Assembly: GCA_023395255.1 (NCBI GenBank)
Contig: JAEWZN010000019.1
Span: 110,654-174,653, forward strand
Reading direction: 5' to 3'
Source: Deferribacteres bacterium
GTDB lineage: Bacteria; Chrysiogenota; Deferribacteres; Deferribacterales; Geovibrionaceae
Length of the DNA: 64,000 bases
The notes under the pieces were generated by a model. The model was given only the letters and a program-made list of their open reading frames with translations, ran no database searches and was not told where the DNA came from. Both the position numbers and the translations under genes were made by a program. Position 1 is the first letter of the stretch. The number at the start of each line of letters is the position of its first letter. Positions 45,435 to 55,086 of this stretch are shown piece by piece.

Positions 45435-47126
45435 ATGCCGATCACCGGAGCGGAAATATTAGTTAAAGCCCTGCATGAGGAGGGAGCCGATCTTATATTC
45501 GGCTATCCCGGCGGAGTGCTTTTAGGGATATACGACAAACTCTTCGACGCGGACTTGCTCCACGTCCTTCCCCGCCACGAACAGGGCGGCATACACGCTG
45601 CGGAAGGCTTTGCCAGAGCAACAGGCAAGGTCGGCGTATGCTTCGGGACATCAGGCCCCGGAGCCACCAACCTTGTTACGGGCATAGCCAACGCCTATAT
45701 GGATTCTATCCCCCTTGTGGTTTTCACGGGGCAGGTTTCCACAAATCTCATAGGCGGTGACGCGTTTCAGGAAGCGGACATAGTGGGGATTACGCGTCCC
45801 ATAGTCAAGCACAGCTATCTGGTAAACGATGTCAAAGAAATGGCAGCAACCATAAAAGAGGCGTTCTACATAGCCAGAACAGGCCGACCCGGCCCCGTTG
45901 TGGTGGATCTGCCCAAGGATGTTGTGAATGCCAAGGCTGAGTTCAACTGGGATAAAGAGATAAGCCTCCCCGGCTACAGCCCTAATACCAAAGGGCATCC
46001 GGGACAGATACGCAAAATGCTCAGGCTCCTCGAAGGTGCGAAGAAGCCGATCATCCTTTCAGGCGGCGGTGTTACCCTTGCCAATGCCGCGGATGAGCTT
46101 AAACAGCTTGCGGAGATAACCGGCGTTCCTGTTATAACCACCTTCCTCGGCCTCGGCTCATTCCCCGGAACCCATCCGCAATGTGTGGGCTGGCTGGGAA
46201 TGCACGGCAACAAAGCCTCAAATATGGCAATAACCGAGGCGGACTATATAATCGCCGTCGGCACAAGGTTCTCTGATCGCTCAACAGGCAAGCTCAGCGG
46301 TTTTGCCCCCCATGCGAAGATAGCTCATATTGACGTTGACCCCGCATCGATAAGCAAAAATGTTCCCGTTGAAATCCCCATAGTCGGGGACTGCAAAATC
46401 GTTCTCGCTCAGGCACTGGAAGAGGTTAAAAACTTCGGATGGGACAAACACAAAGCGGAAAGGAAAGAGTGGCAGGCGAAGATCGATGCATGGAACAAAG
46501 AACAGCCTTTTTCATACACTTTTTCGGATAAAGTCATAAAACCCCAGTATGTTGTGGAGCAGATCTACAAGGTGACCAAGGGCGATGCCATTATCTGCAC
46601 GGAAGTCGGCCAGCACCAGATGTGGGCGGGTCAGTTCTATAAGTTTGACCGTCCGCGCCAGTTCATCTCCTCCGGCGGCCTCGGCACTATGGGCTTCGGT
46701 TTTCCCGCTGCCATAGGCGCAAAGATGGGCATGCCCGATAAAGAGGTTTTCGACATAGCAGGAGACGGCAGCTTCCTTATGAACATACAGGAGATGACCA
46801 CCGCCGTTCAGTACAGAGTCGGCGTTAAGGTGGCCATACTCAACAACTTCTTCCTCGGAATGGTGAGGCAGTGGCAGCAGATGTTCTTTGACAAACGCTA
46901 CAGCAGCACATGCCTTGAATGCCAGCCGGATTTTGTGAAGCTGGCAGAGGCGTTCGGCTGCGTGGGTCTGCGCGCTGAGAAACCCTCAGAGGTGGAGGAT
47001 GTCCTCCGTGAATCCCTGAAGATCAAGAATCTTCCGGTAATAATGGACTTCCGTGTGGACAGAGAGGAAAACGTTTTCCCCATGGTTCCCGCCGGAGCCT
47101 CTAACAATGAAATGCTTTTCAGGTAA
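45435..47126 (+). CDS. ilvB: IlvB, acetolactate synthase large subunit
   Basis: Catalytic, thiamine-diphosphate-dependent subunit making acetolactate or acetohydroxybutyrate. The 563-residue product has the catalytic Glu region RHEQGGIHAAEGFARATG, FAD-binding middle domain, and the ThDP motif GDGSFLMNIQEMTTA..NNFFLGMVRQWQ. AGGAG precedes the ATG. ilvH follows after 12 bases. Confidence 0.97.
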   Translation: MPITGAEILVKALHEEGADLIFGYPGGVLLGIYDKLFDADLLHVLPRHEQGGIHAAEGFARATGKVGVCFGTSGPGATNLVTGIANAYMDSIPLVVFTGQVSTNLIGGDAFQEADIVGITRPIVKHSYLVNDVKEMAATIKEAFYIARTGRPGPVVVDLPKDVVNAKAEFNWDKEISLPGYSPNTKGHPGQIRKMLRLLEGAKKPIILSGGGVTLANAADELKQLAEITGVPVITTFLGLGSFPGTHPQCVGWLGMHGNKASNMAITEADYIIAVGTRFSDRSTGKLSGFAPHAKIAHIDVDPASISKNVPVEIPIVGDCKIVLAQALEEVKNFGWDKHKAERKEWQAKIDAWNKEQPFSYTFSDKVIKPQYVVEQIYKVTKGDAIICTEVGQHQMWAGQFYKFDRPRQFISSGGLGTMGFGFPAAIGAKMGMPDKEVFDIAGDGSFLMNIQEMTTAVQYRVGVKVAILNNFFLGMVRQWQQMFFDKRYSSTCLECQPDFVKLAEAFGCVGLRAEKPSEVEDVLRESLKIKNLPVIMDFRVDREENVFPMVPAGASNNEMLFR

Positions 47127-47138
47127 GGGGGCAGAAAG

Positions 47139-47633
47139 ATGAGACATATCATATCCGTTCTTGTTGAAAACAAATTCGGTGTCCTCTCCCGCATTTCCGG
47201 CCTTTTCAGCGGCAGAGGCTACAACATAGAAAGCCTCTCCGTGGGCGAAACAGTGGAAGAGGGGCTCTCCATAATGACCATAGTCACCAGAGGGGATGAC
47301 GCTGTGATCGAGCAGATCATAAAACAGCTCCGCAAACTGGTGAATGTTATAAAAGTGCGTGATGTTGTTTCCATGGATCACATAGAGCGTGAAATGCTCC
47401 TTGTGAAGGTTCATGCCACAGGACGCACAAGACCTGAGATCTTCAACATCGTCAGCACTTTCAGGGCGAAAACCATAGACCTCAACGGTGAGTCGCTGGT
47501 CATTGAAATCACAGGCACAAAGGACAAAAACACCGCCTTCCTCAAGGTGATGGAACCCTACGGAATAATTGAGGTCGTCCGCACCGGAAGCGTTGCTATC
47601 GCAAGGGGCAGTAAAGCTACCAGCGATAAGTAA
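47139..47633 (+). CDS. ilvH: IlvH, acetolactate synthase regulatory subunit
   Basis: Small subunit that activates the large subunit and confers valine feedback inhibition. The 164-residue product starts with the ACT domain RHIISVLVENKFGVLSRISGLFSGRGYNIESL and continues with the second ACT-like half; this full length is typical of IlvH/IlvN of the ~160-residue class. AAGGGGG precedes the ATG. Confidence 0.96.
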   Translation: MRHIISVLVENKFGVLSRISGLFSGRGYNIESLSVGETVEEGLSIMTIVTRGDDAVIEQIIKQLRKLVNVIKVRDVVSMDHIEREMLLVKVHATGRTRPEIFNIVSTFRAKTIDLNGESLVIEITGTKDKNTAFLKVMEPYGIIEVVRTGSVAIARGSKATSDK

Positions 47634-47660
47634 TACTCCCTAGGAAGGGAGATTACTCAA

Positions 47661-47693
47661 GTCACTGCGAGGAACGCCAGTGACGCGGCAGTC
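47661..47693 (+). repeat. REP-like palindromic element
   Basis: Has CACTG / CAGTG arms around a GC-rich centre and ends GACGCGGCAGTC, resembling the widespread 'ATTGCGAGGAGCGAAGCGACGCGGCAATC'-type repeat of several phyla. A shorter relative is at 54991-55015. Confidence 0.55.
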
Positions 47694-47727
47694 CGAACAG
47701 GATGTATCGGATAATCCGGTACACTTA

Positions 47728-47756
47728 GGGGAACTTTTATACAAAAGTTCCCCTTT
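47728..47756 (+). terminator. Terminator-like hairpin after ilvBH
   Basis: Perfect 11-bp stem GGGGAACTTTT / AAAAGTTCCCC with loop ATAC, followed by only three T. Probably ends or reduces read-through from ilvH into ilvC. Confidence 0.55.
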
Positions 47757-47916
47757 AACCCCTCAAAACTTCATTTTTTATATGTTTTTTCATTTGTATT
47801 GTTATAAATAAAAAACATATATTGAGCGGGTTGAAATATTCGGAAGGGGTTTGGGGAAAATCTGTCTGGAATATCCCCAAAACATGAAAAATAAACTGAT
47901 AAAAATAAACAGCTAA

Positions 47917-48954
<1,038 letters not shown>

Positions 48955-48969
48955 TATATTGTAATTATT

Positions 48970-49001
48970 CAGGGCGGTGTTTCCGCCCTGAAATAATTTT
49001 T
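48970..49001 (+). terminator. Rho-independent terminator of ilvC
   Basis: Perfect stem CAGGGCGG / CCGCCCTG with loop TGTTT (48970-48990), followed by AAATAATTTTT. It lies 16 bases after the ilvC stop and just before psd. Confidence 0.75.
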
Positions 49002-49015
49002 ACCGGAGTTCTCCC

Positions 49016-49651
49016 TTGTTTGCGAAAGAAGGTTATCCTTTCATTCTCGTCGCGCTTGTCGCGTTTCTCATCATTTTCTTTTTGCCGAAAGGTCTGCTCA
49101 CATTCCTTTCACTTGTTATCCTCGCCCTGTTTCTCTGGTTTTTCAGAGATCCTGAGAGAGATATTCCCCCGTTCGATGAAATAGCTGTTTCGGCTGCGGA
49201 CGGAAAAGTGATCGATATTGCGGAAACGGAATTTGAAGGAAGAACATACAACAAAATCAGCGTTTTCATGAATGTTTTCAACGTGCATGTAAACAGAATG
49301 CCGGTTGCGGGCACAATCACGGGAATACGCCATAAGCCCGGTTCGTTCATCCCTGCCGACAGACCGGATGCCGGGGAAAGAAATGAGCAGAATGTGATCT
49401 ACGTTGACACGGAATACGGCTCCATGATTGTTAAACAGATTGCAGGTCTCGTCGCCAGACGCACAGTGTGCTACTGGAACAAAGGGGACAAGGTTTCCTT
49501 CGGCGACAGGCTGGGGATAATCAAGTTCTCTTCACGCGTTGACCTGTTCCTCCCCAAAAGTTTTGACATAATCGTCAAAAACGGCGATATTGTGAAAGCG
49601 GGCGAAACTGTTATTGCAAAATATAACGAAAAGCTTGATACAGACGATTAG
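49016..49651 (+). CDS. psd: Psd, phosphatidylserine decarboxylase (short form)
   Basis: Pyruvoyl enzyme that makes phosphatidylethanolamine from phosphatidylserine at the inner membrane. The 211-residue product is the short type with two N-terminal membrane segments (about 8-24 and 28-43). SADGKVIDI and NVFNVHVNRMPVAG segments are typical. The self-cleavage site that forms the pyruvoyl serine usually reads F-G-S-R-V-D; here it is F-S-S-R-V-D at 171-176, so the residue before the reactive serine (Ser173) is Ser rather than Gly. Start TTG with GGAG nine bases upstream. pssA follows after 17 bases. Confidence 0.92.
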   Translation: MFAKEGYPFILVALVAFLIIFFLPKGLLTFLSLVILALFLWFFRDPERDIPPFDEIAVSAADGKVIDIAETEFEGRTYNKISVFMNVFNVHVNRMPVAGTITGIRHKPGSFIPADRPDAGERNEQNVIYVDTEYGSMIVKQIAGLVARRTVCYWNKGDKVSFGDRLGIIKFSSRVDLFLPKSFDIIVKNGDIVKAGETVIAKYNEKLDTDD

Positions 49652-49668
49652 ACACTAAGGCGAATTAA

Positions 49669-50424
49669 GTGAAAATATTCAAAGAGGCAGAATTGGTAAA
49701 TAAGAACGCGATTTTTCCGAACTTCGTGACGCTTCTGGGGCTTTTCAGCGGCTTCTACTCCATAGTCGCCACTCTGAACGGCAACTACGTGATGGCGGCC
49801 TATGCCACTCTCGTTGCGTTTGTTTTTGACGGACTGGACGGGAAAATAGCGAGAATGCTCAATGCATCAAGTGAGTTCGGCATTCAGCTTGACTCTCTGG
49901 CTGATCTCATATCCTTCGGTGTGGCTCCTGCACTGCTTGTTTACAAATGGGCGCTGGAACCATACGGAAGGCTCGGCTGGATGGCGGCGTTTCTTTTTGT
50001 TGCCTGCGCAGCCCTGAGGCTTGCCCGTTTTAATGTTCAGGCAAAACGCATATCCAACAAATTTTTTGTCGGTCTGCCCAGCCCCGCTGCTGCGGGTGTT
50101 GTGGTTACCAGTGTTCTGTTTGCCCGCCATTTCTTCGGTGATCCCACAGCCATTGAGGTTCCTCTGTGGTTTACGTTCATGATCTATATCTTAGCATTCC
50201 TGATGGTCAGCAACGTGCCCTATTTCAGCTTCAAGAATATTGAGTATTTTCACAGGAAACCATTTAACTCTATGGTGGCTTTCGTTCTTTTTATATTTGT
50301 ACTCGGACTCTACCCCGAAGTTTTCCTGTTTCTTTTTGCGTTTGCTTATGCCGCAAGCGGTATAGTTGCGCTACTACTAAGGAAAAACAGGGTGCATCTG
50401 GAGGAAGAGGCTCAGGAAATATAG
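49669..50424 (+). CDS. pssA: PssA, CDP-diacylglycerol-serine O-phosphatidyltransferase
   Basis: Membrane enzyme making phosphatidylserine from CDP-diacylglycerol and serine, the substrate for psd next door. The 251-residue product has about eight hydrophobic segments and the CDP-alcohol transferase motif DG-X2-AR-X8-G-X3-D-X3-D (from DGLDGKIARML to LDSLADL). Start GTG. A strong terminator follows at 50465-50500. Confidence 0.95.
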   Translation: MKIFKEAELVNKNAIFPNFVTLLGLFSGFYSIVATLNGNYVMAAYATLVAFVFDGLDGKIARMLNASSEFGIQLDSLADLISFGVAPALLVYKWALEPYGRLGWMAAFLFVACAALRLARFNVQAKRISNKFFVGLPSPAAAGVVVTSVLFARHFFGDPTAIEVPLWFTFMIYILAFLMVSNVPYFSFKNIEYFHRKPFNSMVAFVLFIFVLGLYPEVFLFLFAFAYAASGIVALLLRKNRVHLEEEAQEI

Positions 50425-50464
50425 CTGCAATAAATATCCTTTTATAGGAATAAGTTATATTAAG

Positions 50465-50500
50465 AGGTCTCACCCTTCAGGGGTTGAGGCCTTTTTTTTT
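50465..50500 (+). terminator. Rho-independent terminator between pssA and leuA
   Basis: Arms AGGTCTCACCC and GGGTTGAGGCCT pair with one bulge and a G-T, around a short loop, followed by nine T. It ends the psd-pssA unit or acts as a leader terminator for leuA. Confidence 0.85.
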
Positions 50501-50538
50501 GCAAAAAGCACACATAAAATTAACCAAGGAGGCGGAAA

Positions 50539-50616
50539 ATGTTCGGGAAGAATCATCCGAAAAGAAAAACAAGAGTGCTACGGAACAGCAGGCATCCGCT
50601 GAGACTATGGGACTGA
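50539..50616 (+). CDS. Possible 25-residue basic peptide upstream of leuA
   Basis: A 25-codon ORF with a near-perfect ribosome-binding site (AAGGAGG, seven bases before ATG), between the terminator at 50465 and leuA. The peptide is very basic (Arg/Lys/His-rich) and ends RLWD. It uses two CTA leucine codons, rare in this window. No homologue is recognised. It may be a leader peptide or a small protein; the ribosome-binding site is the main support. Confidence 0.4.
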   Translation: MFGKNHPKRKTRVLRNSRHPLRLWD

Positions 50617-50661
50617 GATTAAGAAATAATTGATAAATAATAAAATTAAAGGAGATTTGAA

Positions 50662-52215
50662 ATGAGTAAAAAAAGAGTGATAATTTTTGATACCACCCTG
50701 AGAGACGGAGAACAGGCTCCCGGTTTCAGCATGAACACCGAAGAAAAAATTAAGATGGCTCTGCAATTGGAAAAGCTCGGTGTTGATGTGATGGAGGCAG
50801 GTTTCCCCATATCATCCCCCGGTGATTTCGAGGCAGTGCAGAAGGTCGCATCTGTGATAAAGAATGCGGGTGTTGCAGGGCTCTGCCGTGCAAACCAGAA
50901 GGATATAGCAGTGGGCTGGGATGCACTGAAAGGTGCTGTACGCCCCAGAATCCACACATTTCTCGCAACAAGTGACATCCACTTGCAGTACAAACTGAAA
51001 AAGACCCGTGAAGAGGTTATGGAAATAGCCACAGGCGCAGTGAAGTTTGCCCGTAATCTTTGCGGTGATGTTGAGTTCAGCTGTGAAGATGCGACAAGAA
51101 GCGATCTGGATTTCCTGTGTCAGATGGTTGAGGCTGTTATCGCTGCCGGAGCGTCAACAGTGAACCTGCCCGATACAGTGGGCTACACAGTTCCTTTTGA
51201 ATATGAGAGAATTATCTCAACCATCATGAACAAAGTTCCCAACATTGACAAAGCCAGAATAAGCGTCCACTGCCATAATGACCTCGGACTTGCTTCCGCC
51301 AACTCTCTGGCGGCCATCCGCGCGGGAGCCACACAGGTGGAATGCACCATAAACGGCATAGGCGAAAGGGCAGGAAACGCCGCTTTTGAGGAAGTCATAA
51401 TGGCTCTTAATGTACGTAAGGATCTGTTTGATGTTGAGACAAATGTAAACACCAAAGAGATTTACCGCGCCAGCAAGCTGCTGACATCCATAACTGGCGT
51501 GGGGGTTCAGCCTAATAAGGCGGTTGTGGGCAAAAACGCTTTTGCACATGAGGCGGGAATACATCAGGACGGCGTGCTGAAAAACAGGATCACCTATGAG
51601 ATAATGACCCCCGAAAGCGTGGGCTATCCTTCTAACGCACTGGTTCTCGGCAAGCATTCCGGACGTCACGCATTCATCAAAAGGCTTGAGGCGCTCGGCT
51701 TCACCCTTGACGCGGAGCAGACCGAGACAGCGTTCAACAAGTTCAAAGTTCTGGCGGACAAGAAGAAGGAAGTTTTTGATGAAGATCTTGAAATGCTTGT
51801 GGAACAGCAGCTTAACGAATCTGTGAAACACTTCTCCGTTGGCACTGTAACCTTCGCAAGCGGCAACGCAGGAATACCTACGGCAACAGTTGAGCTTAAA
51901 AACGAGCAGGGCGAAGTAATGGTTGATGCCTCGATAGGCGATGGCCCGGTTGATGCGTGCCTTAAGGCTATTGAGCGTACAACAGGAATAGTCGGAAGGC
52001 TGAAAAGCTATAAAATCAATGCTCTTACTGCGGGCAAGGATGCTCAGGGGGAGGTTGTGCTCACCGTTGAGTTCGAGAAGTGCGGCTATGACGTAACAGG
52101 CAGAGGCTCAAATACCGATGTTGTTGTTGCCAGTGCCGAGGCTTATGTTTATGCAATGAACAGGTATCTCTCCAGAAAAGACCACAAAAAAGAGATGGAA
52201 GATAAGGGAATATAG
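50662..52215 (+). CDS. leuA: LeuA, 2-isopropylmalate synthase
   Basis: First step of leucine synthesis, condensing acetyl-CoA with 2-ketoisovalerate. The 517-residue product has the start FDTTLRDGEQAPGFSM, the metal-binding HCHNDLG segment, NGIGERAGNA, and the C-terminal regulatory domain that senses leucine. AAAGGAG precedes the ATG. Ends in a strong terminator at 52223-52258. leuCDB are not in this window. Confidence 0.97.
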   Translation: MSKKRVIIFDTTLRDGEQAPGFSMNTEEKIKMALQLEKLGVDVMEAGFPISSPGDFEAVQKVASVIKNAGVAGLCRANQKDIAVGWDALKGAVRPRIHTFLATSDIHLQYKLKKTREEVMEIATGAVKFARNLCGDVEFSCEDATRSDLDFLCQMVEAVIAAGASTVNLPDTVGYTVPFEYERIISTIMNKVPNIDKARISVHCHNDLGLASANSLAAIRAGATQVECTINGIGERAGNAAFEEVIMALNVRKDLFDVETNVNTKEIYRASKLLTSITGVGVQPNKAVVGKNAFAHEAGIHQDGVLKNRITYEIMTPESVGYPSNALVLGKHSGRHAFIKRLEALGFTLDAEQTETAFNKFKVLADKKKEVFDEDLEMLVEQQLNESVKHFSVGTVTFASGNAGIPTATVELKNEQGEVMVDASIGDGPVDACLKAIERTTGIVGRLKSYKINALTAGKDAQGEVVLTVEFEKCGYDVTGRGSNTDVVVASAEAYVYAMNRYLSRKDHKKEMEDKGI

Positions 52216-52222
52216 TAAATTA

Positions 52223-52258
52223 AAGCGGGGGAGTATTCCCCCGCTTAATTGTTTTTTT
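52223..52258 (+). terminator. Rho-independent terminator of leuA
   Basis: Perfect stem AAGCGGGGGA / TCCCCCGCTT (52223-52246) with a four-base loop, followed by AATTGTTTTTTT. Confidence 0.9.
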
Positions 52259-52302
52259 ATGAAAGATTTTGCCCTGCTGAATTTGAACGGCAGATGCTGC
52301 TT

Positions 52303-52890
52303 TTAGAAATTATAGCCAACTGTTAAACCGTAGGATGTTCCGCCGAGATCCAGTTTCTCGGAGCTACCGTCAAATTCCTGCTCATTTGTGAAATACTTGG
52401 CATTAAGCCCCAAATATAACCCGTTATTGAAAATGTAATCAAACCCTGCTTTGCCCACTACACCTAAAGCTCTGCCGGATTCATCATAGAAAGTTACACC
52501 GGAAGCCTTGATTTCAAGAGTGTTATGGTAGAGTCCGAATCCAAGCCCGGCGTATATTCTGAAACCGTTGAAGTTTTTGTATAAACGTCCCAGCATTTCA
52601 AAACCGACAGATGAAACCTCAGCATCTGCTGCGGAAACACCATACCAGTACCACCCGTCCTCCATTTCTGTTCCGTAAGCATGAAGACCTGTTTCAAGGG
52701 CAAAAAAATCATTGAAACTGCGAATGTAGTTGATACTGACATCTGTTCCTGTGTCAAAATAGCCATCGTAATCATCACCCGGATCAAAGGCTCCAAGTGA
52801 AATTTCAATATTGTTCTTTTTTGTTTCCGCATACGCAGCGGAGGAGATCATTAGCATAGCAGCTAATACCAGAGTAAAAACTTTTCCCAC
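52303..52890 (-). CDS. Outer-membrane beta-barrel protein, function unknown
   Basis: About 195 residues. A classical signal peptide (KVFTLVLAAMLMISSAAYA, cleavage after AYA) is followed by alternating hydrophobic/polar strands rich in Tyr, Gly and Asn, ending in YGLTVGYNF with the terminal Phe typical of outer-membrane barrels, so it is probably an 8-stranded barrel. The start is placed at GTG 52890, with GAGGTG five bases upstream; the ATG at 52902 would put that site inside the gene. No family assigned. Monocistronic. Confidence 0.82.
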   Translation of the reverse strand: MGKVFTLVLAAMLMISSAAYAETKKNNIEISLGAFDPGDDYDGYFDTGTDVSINYIRSFNDFFALETGLHAYGTEMEDGWYWYGVSAADAEVSSVGFEMLGRLYKNFNGFRIYAGLGFGLYHNTLEIKASGVTFYDESGRALGVVGKAGFDYIFNNGLYLGLNAKYFTNEQEFDGSSEKLDLGGTSYGLTVGYNF

Positions 52891-53222
52891 AACACACCTC
52901 ATAAAGTTTTATAACAATAAGTTGTTACAATTGTTTAACTATAGCTTGAGGGCGAGGGTCGGTCAAGAACAAGTGTGCAGAATTGGGAATAAAAATTTAA
53001 CAACAGCAAAAGGTTAGCTAAAAATAAGTAGAAATTGCACACATGTGCTTACTAAGATTGATAGAACCATAAAAGACCTGCATTATCAAGTGATAAATGT
53101 CATTAAGAAGATAATATTTTCAAGCAGTAGATTACGTTTAGTTCGTATCATTTGTAATGAACGCCCGTCAGTGATATATTCAGTAAAGAGATACAGTCAG
53201 GGTTTTTTACGGAGGGGGCTCT
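52891..53222. other. 332-base divergent region between the barrel protein and the chemoreceptor
   Basis: AT-rich and holds the promoters of both divergent genes by position. TTTACGGAGGG just before 53223 is the chemoreceptor's ribosome-binding site. No repeat, RNA gene or clear operator was seen. Confidence 0.4.
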
Positions 53223-54935
53223 ATGAAACTCAACACAATCATGGCGCTTATAATTTCATTAGTGGTTGCCTGCGGTATGGCAATAATACTTACTGTCAAC
53301 TATGTTATCACCAGAAATCAGATGTTTGATTCAGAATTTGAACGTGCCAGAAGTTTCATACTGGCTGCCGAAGGTGTGCGGGAATGGGGCGCGCGCCAGC
53401 TTAAGGAAGGCGTTTTTGCAACTGAGGAAATTAAGACCGATGTTCAGAAGTTTCTCTACACTGTGCCGGTTATAGGTGCAATAAGGGTTATGGAGTCCAA
53501 GTCAGAGGAGGCAGGGCTTAAATTCAAAGTCCCGAAGTTTCAGCCGCGAAATCCGAAAAACCAGCCGGATGCCAAAGAAACGGAAATTCTTGAGATGCTC
53601 AGAAAGAAGGATACAGGCACAGGGAATACTCCTGAATATATGTTCTATGACAAAGAGATGGGCATGCTCCGCTACTTTAAAGCCATAAGGCTTACCAAAG
53701 AGTGCGAAATGTGCCACGGGGACCCGGCTGATTCCGGCGAACTGTGGGGAACAAACGACGGTACAGACCCCACAGGCGTTAAGATGGAAAACTGGCGTGC
53801 GGGTGAGATCCACGGGGCGTTTGAGGTTTTTCTCCCGACAGATACTGCATATGCCATGCTGCGCAAGGGTCTGTACACTTATATAGGCATATTCATACCG
53901 ATAACAATCGCGCTGATACTGATCATATATGCTCTTAACAAAAAGATGATTTTCAGAAGGCTTGAGGATATGGAGCGTATTTTCAGCACAATAGCTTCCG
54001 GTGATTATACAGTGCGGGTGCGCATAAAGAGAAATGATGAGGTCGGTAAGCTCGGTATAGCGGTTAATAAAATGGTGGACGGAACCAGTCAGGCTCTCTC
54101 CAATGTTGTTGACAGTATATCAAGTCTGGCCAGCACTGCCGCGCAACTTGCCAGAAACTCAGAAACCATAGCAAGAAACGCTCAGAATCAGGCCGAACAG
54201 GCCGCAAGCACAGCAACAGCAGTTGAAGAGATCAGCGGAACCGTGGCGGAGGTTGCGGAAAACGCTGGGTGTGTTTCCGAAAGCACAAATACTGCAAAAG
54301 TAAATGTCACCCGCGGTCATGCTCTGGTTATGGAAACCAGGGATATGATGGAGAAAATCGCCTGCACAGTTGAGGAATCTGCCTCTACTGTCCGTAAGCT
54401 TGGTGAATCCAGCGAACAGATCGGCGCCATAATACAGGTTATAGATGATATTGCCGATCAGACAAACCTTCTGGCTCTCAATGCGGCCATAGAGGCGGCA
54501 AGGGCAGGGGAGCACGGCCGGGGCTTTGCCGTTGTTGCGGATGAGGTGCGGAAGCTTGCGGAGAAAACTGTCAAAGCCACTAAGGAAATAGCAGATATGA
54601 TCCAGAACATTCAGGCAGACACGGGCGGTGCTGTTCTGGGTATGGCTGAAGGTGTTCAGCAGGTTGAGGACGGAAAGGTTAAGGCGGTTGAGGCCGGAGA
54701 TTCTCTGGGAGTAATTAAATCCAACATGGATGCCGTTGCGGGCGGAGTAGAGCAGATAGCCCGCGCCACGGACGAACAGGCCAATGCCATGGATCTCATG
54801 TCAGGAAGCATAGAGAATATCTCTGCTATTTCAGGTGAGAATTCCCATGCGGCTCACGAATCCGCAGAGGCAGTTGAACAGCTCAGCAGGCTGGCATCTG
54901 ATTTACAGAATATAATTTCAAGATTCAGGTTATAA
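53223..54935 (+). CDS. Methyl-accepting chemotaxis protein with a c-type heme sensor domain
   Basis: Membrane chemoreceptor of 570 residues. Membrane helix about 7-29, periplasmic domain about 30-210 of the DUF3365/Tll0287-like type with a heme attachment motif CEMCH (Cys161, Cys164, His165), second membrane helix about 217-238, HAMP about 240-292, then the signalling domain with the hairpin tip [23 protein letters not shown] and [10 protein letters not shown]. No C-terminal CheR pentapeptide. The heme suggests sensing of redox state or a gas ligand; this is inference. Heme attachment would need the Ccm genes at the left of this window. Confidence 0.93.
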   Translation: MKLNTIMALIISLVVACGMAIILTVNYVITRNQMFDSEFERARSFILAAEGVREWGARQLKEGVFATEEIKTDVQKFLYTVPVIGAIRVMESKSEEAGLKFKVPKFQPRNPKNQPDAKETEILEMLRKKDTGTGNTPEYMFYDKEMGMLRYFKAIRLTKECEMCHGDPADSGELWGTNDGTDPTGVKMENWRAGEIHGAFEVFLPTDTAYAMLRKGLYTYIGIFIPITIALILIIYALNKKMIFRRLEDMERIFSTIASGDYTVRVRIKRNDEVGKLGIAVNKMVDGTSQALSNVVDSISSLASTAAQLARNSETIARNAQNQAEQAASTATAVEEISGTVAEVAENAGCVSESTNTAKVNVTRGHALVMETRDMMEKIACTVEESASTVRKLGESSEQIGAIIQVIDDIADQTNLLALNAAIEAARAGEHGRGFAVVADEVRKLAEKTVKATKEIADMIQNIQADTGGAVLGMAEGVQQVEDGKVKAVEAGDSLGVIKSNMDAVAGGVEQIARATDEQANAMDLMSGSIENISAISGENSHAAHESAEAVEQLSRLASDLQNIISRFRL

Positions 54936-54990
54936 AAAGAAACTGCTGCGGCAAATAAAAATAATTTAAGGCTGCGCCGCCTTTACTGTT

Positions 54991-55015
54991 ATTGCGAACG
55001 AAGTGAAGCAATCTC
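54991..55015. repeat. REP-like palindromic element
   Basis: ATTGC and GCAAT arms around GAACGAAGTGAA, followed by CTC. It has the plan of the widespread 'ATTGCGA-GCGAAGC-GAAGCAATCTC' repeat. It lies between the convergent chemoreceptor and encapsulin genes. Confidence 0.6.
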
Positions 55016-55057
55016 ATTTGAATGCAATGCTAAGGCGGGACTGTTGCATAAGGTTAA

Positions 55058-55077
55058 GGGGAGCCCTGAGGCTCCCC
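55058..55077 (-). terminator. Terminator of the encapsulin operon
   Basis: Perfect stem GGGGAGCC / GGCTCCCC with loop CTGA, nine bases after the encapsulin stop on the minus strand. The following T stretch is weak. Confidence 0.65.
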
Positions 55078-55086
55078 GTTAATTGT

